DNA of 62,000 nucleotides from Bolinopsis microptera (taxonomy: Eukaryota; Ctenophora; Tentaculata; Lobata; Bolinopsidae). Shown in pieces: positions 40,001 to 52,000 of this stretch. Numbering within the stretch: position 1 is the stretch's first letter; each line of letters begins with the position of its first letter. Both the position numbers and the translations under genes were made by a program. The stretch lies in NCBI RefSeq assembly GCF_026151205.1, contig NC_087079.1, positions 7,368,635-7,430,634 of the forward strand, in the 5' to 3' direction. Below the pieces are notes generated by a model. That model had not been told where the DNA came from. It searched no databases and worked only from the letters and a program-made list of their open reading frames with translations.

Positions 40001-43000
40001 GTGCACTGTAATGGTACTGGTACTAAACACACGTGTACACACGTGCACTGTAATGGTACTGGTACTTAACACACGTGTACACACGTGTACTGTAATGGTA
40101 CTGGTACTAAACACACGTGCACTGTAATGGTACTGGTACTAAACACACGTGTACACACGTACACTGTAATGGTACTGGTAATGAACACACGTGTACACAC
40201 GTGCACTGTAATGGTACTGGTACTAAACACACGTGTACACACGTGCACTGTAATGGTACTGGTACTTAACACACGTGTAGTGTGTACACACGTGCACTGT
40301 AATGGTACTGGTACTTAACACACGTGTACACACGTGTACTGTAATGGTACTGGTACTTAACACACGTGTACACACGTGTACTGTAATGGTACTGGTACTA
40401 AACACACGTGCACTGTAATGGTACTGGTACTAAACACACGTGCACTGTAATGGTACTGGTACTAAACACACGTGTACACACGTGCACTGTAATGGTACTG
40501 GTACTAAACACACGTGCACTGTAATGGTACTGGTACTTAACACACGTGTACACACGTGCACTGTAATGGTACTGGTACTAAACACACGTGTACACACGTG
40601 CACTGTGATGGTACTGGTACTAAACACACGTGCACTGTAATGGTACTGGTACTAAACACACGTGTACACACGTGCACTGTAATGATACTGGTACTAAACA
40701 CACGTGCACTGTAATGGTACTGGTACTAAACACACGTGTATACACGTGCACTGTAATGGTACTGGTACTAAACACACGTGTACACACGTGCAATGTAATG
40801 GTACTGGTACTAAACACACGTGTATATGGTACTGCCAATCCTTTGCACCTATTGTTACGGCTCGCTCTGTTGTACGATCTCACGGTCCAGTATAGTTCAT
40901 CAAGCTACAAATATTACTGTCACACACTGCATTTGGTGCCATACAACTTTCATTGACTCCTGTTATTAAAACACTGATTTAAGCATTAAGCAAGATTTTA
41001 AGACCCCATTATTACAGCGAACAGTATAGTGATGGGAGTAGCTCTAGCAGTCAGCACACTCTCCTGTGGTATTATCCTTATCAGCTACATGCAGATAACT
41101 GTTATGTAAGTACTTTTTACTATCTATCACACAAACATGCAGATAACTGTTATGTAAGTACTTTTTACAATCTATCACACAAATCTTTTGTACCAGCAAT
41201 ATTTTTAGCCCTAAATTAATTCAACTGTGTATCCATAATATATCATGTTTCATGTTAAATTCACTATAATTTCAAAAACGTTTCCTATTTTTGCTATAAT
41301 TTATCTGATGTAAATGATGATATAAAGAATGGTTGGTTTAGCTTTTGTTACTTTCTTTAGCCATTAGCAATTAGCAGGCCTAATAATGTAGTAATAATCA
41401 GGGTTGTGAAATACGTGTTTTACGTTTTTTTGAATTGGAGCGTTTTCACGTTTTTTTAACAGGTTTTTGCGTATTTATTTTAAAAACGTTGTGATTTATA
41501 CGGAAATTTACAATGTTTTGACGGTCACCGACTACCAGTAAACGAACCAGCGAAGTACGAACACCATGAGGCCTGGGCCACAATCACATAAGCAAATTGC
41601 AGTCTTCAGTGACGAGAGGATAAGCGACCTTACCCTTCTCAGTCACGAAAAGGAGCTTGTCAAAGCTATAGAGATTGCTGTCATTATTGACAAGTTTGCT
41701 GAGAGTAACCGCAGAGTTGTGTTGAATTGAACAGTCTCAGTGTCAATTATGTTTTAATTGTTATTAAAATATTTTTACCTTTATTTTCACATTATGTTTT
41801 ATTAAACTCTTCAAGTTAATTCAGACACTTTCTGGTAAGGTTATTAGCTTCTAAAGACGCAGAATTTTCAGGGGGGCATCGCCATTCGCCCCACTAGACC
41901 CCCCTCAGAAAGGGGGCTGCGCCCCCAGACCCCTGCTGCAGCGCCTTCGCACCAAGTTGCACCCCCCCCCAGAATAATCGGCTGGAGCCATGCCTGGTCA
42001 ACACAACTGGCAAGTTTGATTGGTCATACCGCTACATTTTGAATTTTCACGTGAGTCTGCTTGATTAGATTATATGCGAACGTTTTTTCTCGTTTTTTTC
42101 TCGTTTTTTGAAAAAAATAGAAAAAAGCACGTTTTGAACGTTTTTTGAGTTTACCATTTACGTTTTTCACAACCCTGGTAATAATAACATAGTATCATAA
42201 CATAATGATACGTCATGCTTAAAACAGGTCTAATGTTATTGGTGAGAATATAGTTATTCTTTAAGCTGATTTTATTTTGGCTTATTTATTTGTCAATTTC
42301 CAGCTTATAACTACTAGATTATTTTAGTATGTACGTAGAAATTAAACCCAAACATTTTAAAAGAACGCGCTCAATTTCAATTATTTCGAATTTCGTTGCA
42401 TATAATTCACAATTATTTTTCAAAAACAAATTCAACAACAATAAATCAAAAGTTAAGCATGATAAAATGGCTACTCTATCAACTACTCTTTCATTACACA
42501 TATCGCCGTGTGAGCTGATAAGTTTAAAGGCTAAATTATAGCTTAATGTTGATTCATAGCTTTTTTAAATTAGAGAGACCAAATTTTAACAGTAAATTTA
42601 GGTAAATAACATGATTGATAAACAAATACAGATGTTCCGTAGAAACACATTTTCAGTTGTTATCACAATCAGATGATTAGTCCATTGGGGAAACAGTTTT
42701 ATCGAAATATCAGTTACAATCTCAAGCTTAGGGTTCATTTCCCCAAAGTTCATCAACGCAGGGCCCCTTGGATTCATCCCATTCTTTGGTTGCTAGACCT
42801 GCTAAAATTCGCTCCTGTTTCTCAGGTACATCTTTCCCGGTTGCTGCCATTTCAATAGAACTGTTTTCTGCAGCTAATTTAGAAAGCCAATCAGGAACAT
42901 TCTGTTGGGCTTTTGCTAACATTCTTATGAGTGGCACAGCTAGATGAGCATCTTTATCTTCCCTGAAGAATGAAATTGATTCTCCTTCTTTTTCGGCCCG

Positions 43001-46000
43001 GCCAGTTCGCCCGATTCTGTGTATGTATTCCTCAAACTGATTTCGGACTGGTCTCCTCTTAATCTTTCCATCTTTCAAAGCTTGTGTGTCGATGTCATGG
43101 TACTTTTTAAGGTCGCTAAGGTTCAGAGGAAAGTCGGCGTTGATTACATAAGTTACTCCTTCTATATCGAGCCCTCTTGCTGCCACATTTGTTGCCACTA
43201 GAATAGGGTAAACTCCTCTATCGAATAAAGACAAAGCTTGTTCACGCTCAGGCTGGTTTTGATTGGCATGAAAACTAATTGCTCCATAATTATCGATCAG
43301 ATCTTGATCATCACCATCGGTGTACAAATGTTTAAACTTTTGCTTTGTCATGAAACGAGCTTTAAAGTTGCTTCTAAGATGATTTGAAATAGAGTCTGCA
43401 AGTTCCTTGGCTTTAAGTTTCGTCGCAACGAAGATGAGAATCTTCTCTTTGGCACATTTGCCTAGGACATGCAATAAGAAGTGCTTTATGTTTGGCTGAT
43501 CACTAACTGTAGTTGTGTTGAATCCATTCCGCTCCTTCTTCCAGCAACTGCATTTGAGGAAAGTTGTCTCGTTCCAGGCATGAAGATCCATAAGTATTTC
43601 CTTTAGCATACTTTCTATTTGTTGTTGTTGTTGTTGTTCATCTTCAGCTTCTTTCACCAATTCAAAATTCTGAGTTATGTTTGGTTGCGCAGAACCAATA
43701 TCATTCGCCTTGATCAACCTGAAATCATCTCTCATAGTGGTAAAAGCTAACTCTAACAGATCTGATCTGAAAGTTGCACTAAACAAAACAGTTTGTCGTG
43801 CTTCCTTTTTTGGCATATCAGTAAGTCCAACAATCGCCTCCAGATCAGCCCGAAACCCATCGTCAATCATCCTATCCGCCTCATCTAGAACAAGGAACTT
43901 TGTATTCTCCAAGCTTATAGTGTGGTCGGTGATGAAATGTTTTATTCTACCCGGAGTTCCAATTAATATGTTGCAGCCCTGTCTTACTTCGTCACGTTGT
44001 GTACCCGTTACTGATCCCCCATTCAACACCTTGATCCCACAAGAGGGTCTCATATTCAACGTGAGCTTGATTGCATCAGCGTGAATCTGTTGGGCTAATT
44101 CACGAGTAGGAGCGATTATCAGAACTTCTGGCTTCTGAGGTTCATCCCATCCTACCCTTTTCTTTTTGAAGCCTTTGTCTTTTACAAACTTTATCATTGG
44201 AATAAGGTATGCTGCAGTCTTTCCTGTTCCTGTTTGAGCACAACCCATTACATCAAATCCTTCGATAATAATGGGTAAGGCGTATCGTTGGATCGGGGTG
44301 GGCACTTTGAAGCCACACTGAGTCTTACCGACAATGTTTAATTGCACCTGTTTATCGAGATTGAGTTCGCCGAATTCTTTAATTGGCTCGGTTTTGGGTA
44401 AAACTTTTACCAGTTTGAAACACGAGCATTCTTTACGTTTGCCATAAATTTCTGCCTCTCCAATCCCGTCCATTTTCTGTTGAGTTTGACGAGTCTTGCA
44501 GTCTTCGCACATAGGACTTAGCGTTGTGACTGGCACACGAACGAATGTATGGTGTTCAAAATTTATCTTCGCTTTGCTTCGGTCGGTTTCGTAGCTGTTC
44601 ATTGTTTTAACTACCAACAAACATTCTTCAAGAGAATGACCTTTTTGATCGCATTGTTCACATCGTTGGTATTTTCTTGATGATTTTCTCGATGATCTCG
44701 ATGATTGTGGTACCGGCAACGTCTCTTCTGGAGGAATCCTGTCTTTTTCTCCATAACGATTTGACATATTTACTCGACGCCTATAGTTTTATATAACTAC
44801 CTGTAAGTTGGTTGGTTATTGATCGGTTATTAATTCGTGACATTTACATAGTATAACTATTGTATGCTGTTTGATCACGTGACTTGACGTAGTATAGGCA
44901 CGTTATTGTAAAATACCACACCTTTTTGCATTAGTTATGTATATCAACCATTACGAGAGGTGGTACAGCGAAAGAAAATACATCGATGAAGGCGCATATA
45001 CAAAGATACAAAAGCTGAAATAAAAAGGACGGAGAATAGATATTCGAGAAGGCCCCACGAGGGGTAAGTGACTCGTCTAGTTCACGAATATATAATATAT
45101 CTTTTGCAAGAAATAACTAAATTGTAAGACCTAACAAGCATTCCCAAACCGATTTCATTTGATTTGCTCCTTCATGAAATAGAAGAATTATAATTTCAAA
45201 TTTGGACACGAGTCTTGAAACACCCTGTATATATTATATACCTTGAACTTATATATATATTATGTACCTTATAAAACTTGAAGCAATGCTTCATAACCCT
45301 CGAAAGGACAACTTCAAGAACACACCGCAGTGTCGACTCATCAACCCCGCAAAGAACGAACTAGGTAAGATCAGCAAGCAGATACTGGAACAAACCATCA
45401 CCAGACTGCTGGAGAGCTGGAGGCCACCAACACAAACCTCAACCTCTGGAAAAATGCCAAGGAGGTCCTGAAATGGTTTCACGGGATGAACAAGGAAACA
45501 AAGACCAAGTTCGTGAAGTTTGACGTAGTTGAGTTCTGCCCCTCAATAACGGAAGACCTGCTCGGCAAAGCTATACAGATCGCCAAGCAGACCACCGAAC
45601 TCAGCCCCAGTCCCCACGGATATTGCCATTATAAAAGTATAAAGCACATACAAAATGTGCTACTCTTCCATAATGGAGATGTTTAGGAAAAGAAAAATGT
45701 TGACGTCACTAAGCTATGGGATCATACGACGGCGTTGAAACAGCAAACTAGTCGGCCTACACATGTTGAACAAGGAACTGAAACCGAGGGGTTCCGTTCA
45801 GGCCCTTCACACTTTGTTTCTGTCTAGTTCTAATGTACCGTCACAATAGTGACTTTAATATATGATACAAAGAAAACTCCATTTACGGACGTGAGGAGAG
45901 TTAGGACTTCTCAATAACTACATTAAGTACATTCCCTCTGTATCATCCTCAATAAATGTAATAGATTTGTAGTGTTGTACTTAGTTGAAAACTCAACCAT

Positions 46001-49000
46001 CTCCAGCAGTATATTCCAGCCAACCAAATTGGTCTGTACAGAGACGACGGCCTAGCAATCATTCCACAAGCCAACGGACCGAAACTAGACCGAAATCCGA
46101 ATCCGGAAAAAGATCACGGCTATATTCAAGGAGTAAGGACTACAGATCACAATAGAAACCAACCTCGTTGAAGTCAACTTCCTAGATGTGACACTTAACC
46201 TCAGCAGTGGGAAATACTTCACCTTCCGAAAGGCAAATGACACACCGCTATATATCACCAAGCAGTCAGACCTCCCACCAACCATCATAAACCAGCTCCC
46301 TAAAATGATGAACCGGCGACTAGCGGACATCTCCTGCAATAAAGTAGAGTTTGACAAAGCGAAAGGGGTCACGTAACAGCACTAATTCGCCAAATATAAA
46401 CTGAGTACAATACTGGGGGGGGGGGGGGGGGGGGGGGGGGGCCAATACTTTGTAAAATAAGAGAAATTTTGGCATAAGTTATGTCTATCAACTATTACGA
46501 GAAGTGGCACAATCCAGCGAAAGAAAATACATCGATGAAGGTGCAAATTATACAAAAGCTGAAATAAAAAGGACGGAAATTAGATAGTCTAGAAGGAGTC
46601 GTAAGATGATAATATTCAACTTGTTTTATATTATATATATATATATTTAATATTTATTTATGTAAAGATGTAATTTGAGACGATATAATTTTTGCAAAAT
46701 TTATATAATCAAATCACAAAGTAGTAAATACGGATAAAAGAGAATAATGTACAAGACAGGGAAACACAATATAAATCTATACGGATAAAATACAATAATG
46801 TACAAGACAGAGGAACACATTATAAATTATTTATTATACAAACTTACATAGATTAGTAAAAGGAATCCCGGTTAATGAAGACATTTACATAACAAATGAC
46901 AATACAACATGCAAAAATACTGGTAAGTAACGTATACTCGAATACTACCAAAGTGATCTGTGCTGTGCTTTGTAGAAGAGCCGCGCTGCACACTACCAGC
47001 GCTTCTGCCAGCCAAACGGGAATTCGGACAAAGCTTACAGTATTGTGTTACGAAGTTAACCTTGGAATGTTATAGCAGCATATAATCATCTTATAAGGTC
47101 ACCTTATAAGATGATTATATGTCAGCGAGTTCTACTGTCAGTTGTCCAAAGGAAGAAATGGGAGTATCATCGCATGGGCATTGATATGTCTAGTGCGTTT
47201 GACACGATCAAACGCACTACGATTCTTGAACTCTTGAAACTGTGTGGCTGTACTGAGGATGAACTGAGGATTGTCCGGTTGTTGTTGTCCAACACAAAGC
47301 TACGGGTGAAGGTAAATGGAGTTCTTTCAGCTGAGTTTTTAAGTCTCCTTGGAGCTTTCCAAGGTGACTGTCTATCCGGCTGTCTGTTCACCCTTGTCTT
47401 GGCTGGTGCTTTGAATGAACTTAGATGGACTATAACAATCAGTTTAGATAGGCCGATCCCCCCGGTTACTATTGCTGGCCTTCCACTTGACACTGAATAT
47501 GCTGATGATGTTGACTTCAATGATGAAGAGGAAGACAACTTGAGAGCTATTTTGCCCCAGGCAACAGCTATACTCGAGAAATGGAACCTCTTTGTCAATG
47601 AAGACAAAACGGACTTCACTCATGTTTATTTAGCTAGTACGGGTGAAGTCGACAGTGATGGAAAATTAGTGTCGGGGGATGAAGCATGGAGGAAAAGTAT
47701 CACTCTAGGGTCCGTCTTGTGTAGCAAAGCTGATATTCAGCGTCGCATAAACCTGGGATATGCTGCCTTTAACAATTACAAGAAGGCCTGGAGTGATAAA
47801 CTGCCCCTAAACAAACGTCTAATACTGTATAATGCTTTAGTCGTATCAGTTCTTATGTACAACTCATCCTGTTGGGCCGTCCCCAAAATATTCCTTGAAA
47901 AACTAGATGTTGTTCACCGCAGACATCTTCGCACTATTTTGAATATAAAGTACCCAGGAGTCATCTCCAACAAAAAACTTGTATAAACGCTGCAATGCTG
48001 AACCATTGTCAGACAAAGTGGCCCGTAGTCGGTGGAGATTGTTAGGACATGTTTTGCGGGGTCCTATTGACGGACCAGCGTTTTCTTCCCTCATTTTTGC
48101 CATCAATACACTGGACTTACCAGGGAGAAGAGGAAGACCCCAAAGCAATCTATTCTCGCTGATTGTGCATGATTTATGTAAAAGAAATCTTTATTTGAAT
48201 AATATCTTTGACCTGCATTATCTCCGTAATTTGAGTTATGACAAGAGATAATGGCGGAAATTGCAATGAAGTTTTTAATTTTTAGTTTTTGTTTTAGGGA
48301 AAGATTAGACTTGGGCGTTGTTTTTTAACTATCCCTTGTTTAGAACTTTGATTTAATAATAAGGTCACCTAACCCTAACATGAAATGATAAGAAATTAAG
48401 AACAAAACTTTAAGCGTCTCAATTAACGTTTGTTAAACATAACTTTATTATGTATTCATTATATTATTCGTAATTATATGACGTTATTAGGTTTTCTTTC
48501 TCCGCACGGAGAAATATTTTTGATATGACCCAAAACTCCGTGAAAGCAGTTTTAACCTGGGCGCTCGCGTGGGACATTTCATTATAATGCGCCCACGTGC
48601 GCGCGCAAATCTGCGTGCAAATACCAACCGTGGAAACGTACATTGTAAACAAAACTGCTTTCGCGGAGTTTTGCTTTTCAAAACTCATTGCGCGGAGTTT
48701 TGTGTCAAATCTGGTCGCAAAACTGAGCCGTGGAACTGGGCTGTAAGGGGAGCAAATTGGATCACCAACGATATAACCAACTGAAACTGAAAAATGAAAA
48801 GCAGACTTCCTATCCTTTGTTCAGATTGCAGAGCAGCGCGTACATAGTACATATTATAGCATAATAGCATATATAGCATAATGTCAGCTACTTTGCTAGC
48901 CGAACAGAGATTCTTACAACGCTCAGCTTATAGAAATGTGAGGGGGAGTTATCCTAACAGGTTATGTGAACATAACGTATCATAACTGTAAGAAATTAAC

Positions 49001-52000
49001 AACAGCAGTTCTTTATTCAATAAGCTACTTAAATAACTTAATTACAGCACAGTTACAGCATAGTATTAACTTTACAAATGAGTTGTTTACATACTCTCGC
49101 ACACTGATTCATGTGTGATACAGTAACATTCCTCTACAAACTGTAAAACAACGGAATAGAATAATATCTTCGGAATATTCCTAATACTTAATTTAATCTA
49201 CTCAGTTACTATAGTTACAGATACTATACTTTACCATAGTTACAGATACTTAGTTACTATAGTTACCTGGATGTAAAATATCTGTGTATCTCAAGCTAAT
49301 ATTCCTGCAATCAATGACCAGGGATGTAGTCACATGATACATGTACAGTAAGGTAAGTGCCGACTTATTGGTCTGAATTGAACTTTGAGTACTTGAGTAC
49401 ACCGATTGATTCTATTAATGGTAACTGTGTTGTGACATGTCATCGCAAGACCGGATGTGTTAATGTAGGGCGTAGGCAGGTGTTAACTGTTGACCTTGTT
49501 AAAGCTCCAGATCAATGTCGCATAGGACCTCACTACCAAAAGTGTGGAAAAGGTGCCAAATAATGCAACAACAAAAAGCTCCCTCCCCAGATAGCTTAGA
49601 AACGCCGGGTATTTGCTCATTCGTGGTCACCTAACGACACTGCTAAGTTATGTGCATAATCCAAAACCTCTTATCAGCAGCTCAATATTGAAGGAGCCTG
49701 GAAATATACATGTTATATAATATTAGTACATTATGTGATGACGGTAAAGAGTAAGGTAAACTGTCCCTTGTGGAGCACAGAGTTTGGGCTCTTTTGAAGC
49801 CAGTAAAGTAGACTCTGTAGACCGTAAAGGTTATCAACTGAGTAAGAAGAGGCAAATTTCAAGAACATAGTTGAAGTGACCTGGATTTAGACCTTATCAT
49901 CATGCTCCAGGTGGACTTACGCTATGATACTTGAACTTTACTTAAGATCATATGATTTACACGTGACACGAGCTGTCAGCTGGAAGAATCCGTCTGTGAA
50001 TTATGATATCACTTACTATGATGGATTTCTTAGAGAAAAATGCAATAATGAACCTTCAGTCGTAAAAAATGAACATCATTATTGTTTATTTTGAAATATT
50101 TCTCGAATGAATGTTGATCATCAAGTCATATCAAACAGAACTCAATCGGGCTTGAATTGAGAAATAAACTTAAACTTTGGTACACTGACTTAAGGCTCTT
50201 TCCTAGTTCGTTTTAAAGCTTGTTTCTGGTAAACAGAATGCTTATGGAGCCATTTAGGCTAATATAGTCAATTTCAAGTCAATTATGTACAATAAATTAA
50301 AGCAAACAATAATCATACTAAATGGACTACTTCATCAACTTCTCTGGAATTAGAGGCTTTGAGCCTAAATTATAACTGGCAATTTCTACCCAAATTAATA
50401 GATTGAATAAACCACGAATGAAAATCATGATGTTACATGATGATAATCTAATATCAATGTTGCTCGGAAACAATTTATCAGTTGTTATCATATCAGATAA
50501 TGTGTCTGGAGACGTTTTATCAAAATTTCAGGCACAGTCGCTTATCTAGCTAGGTTCCATTTCCCCATGCCATAGTACATAAACGTAGGGTCCATTAGAA
50601 TCGGACGATTTATTAGAGAAGACTGCACCTGAAAATCCCTCTCATGCTGATCCCGCTCGTTTTTTTCTTTTTCTCGCATTTCTCGCATTTCCTTTACTCT
50701 TTTTTTCCTTTCTTTTTCTCTCGCATTCCGAATAGAAAATTCGCTGTCGGCTATTCTTTCAAGCCATTTAGGAACATTTTGTTGGGCATCTCCTAACATG
50801 TCTCTGATGGGTTCAGCTAATGACGATCTTTATCTAACTGGAAGGAAGGAAATGGAGTGTCCTTTTTTGCCCCGCCCGTCCAATTCGACGTATGTATTCT
50901 TCAAACTGATTTCGGACTAGTCCCCTGCTTTACTTCCACGTCTTTGAGAACTTGTGTGCATAATTGTCTGGTAATTTTCTAAAACATTAAGATGATAGTT
51001 GATCACATAAGTCACTCCTTTGATATCGGGTTCTCTTGCTGCCACGTTTGCTGCAACCAAAATTGGGTAAACTCCTTCGTATGAATAAAGACAAAGCTGT
51101 TTCACGGTTTATACTGATCTTTATCAGCATGAAAACTTATAGCTCCGAAATTTTCGATAAGATCTTGATCATCACCATCGTTGTACAAAAGTTTAAAATT
51201 TTTCTTTGTCATGAAACGACCTCTAAAATTTCTGTAAGATGTTCAGAAATAGAGTCTGCTATTTTATGGGCTTCTTTTTTCGTCCTCAACGAAGATGAGA
51301 ATCTTCTCTTTGGCACATTTGCCAAGGACATGCAATAAGAAGTGCTTTATGCTTTGGCCCGAACACTATGTAGCTTAGTTTCCCTTCCGTCCTTTTTTTC
51401 CCGCAAAATTTATTGAGAAAAGGGTTTAAAATCGTTCCGGAATGAAATCCGCGGGAAATTTTCCCTTAAACCTACTTTCTTTTTGGACAGTACTTCAAAA
51501 AATTTCAAAATTTTGTGAAAATTTGACTGAGCCCCATCCCAAATTTTTCCGCTTCATCAAAACCCAAAAATTTTCCCAAACGTGGGGCGGCAGCCCCAAA
51601 TTTTCCCCTTTTTCCAAAATTCCTTCCCAACCCGGGGCCAAATTTTTAAACGTTTCCTTCCTTTTGGGAAATTTAAAAACCCAAAAAATCCCCCAACTTC
51701 TGAAAAACCCCCTTTTTGTTGAAGTTTAATTTTTTTTTTGCATTCCCAATTGGGCCATTTTGCTATCGGCGAAATCTTCAAGCCAACTGGGGAAAATTCT
51801 GGTCGGGGTTTTTACCAAATTTTTCCCCGGGGTTCGGCCCAGACGTTATTTGTATTAACTTAAAGGACAAAATTGGGGTTTTTTCTTTGTCTGCCCGGCC
51901 AAATCCATTTAATTTTTTGTATAATTTTCCCCAAACCGATTTGAACGGGCCTTTCTTTTTTTTCTCATTTAGAGCCCGGGAAATCGATTCATGGTACCCT

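Larger units (their letters stand above)
46900..48490. repeat. Dispersed repeat E, copy 1 (split by a LINE)
   Basis: The flanks at about 46900-47103 and 48360-48490 match one continuous stretch at about 57840-58140. Repeat E therefore existed before the LINE at 47104-48359 entered it. Confidence 0.8.

Noticed and set aside
39785-40830. Open frames in the CACGTG satellite
   Set aside because: Periodic products of the repeat on both strands, no start context or conserved ends.
44903-46596. Hammerhead ribozyme in the Penelope-flanking repeats
   Set aside because: No CTGATGA and GAAA core in suitable spacing was found by eye on either strand.
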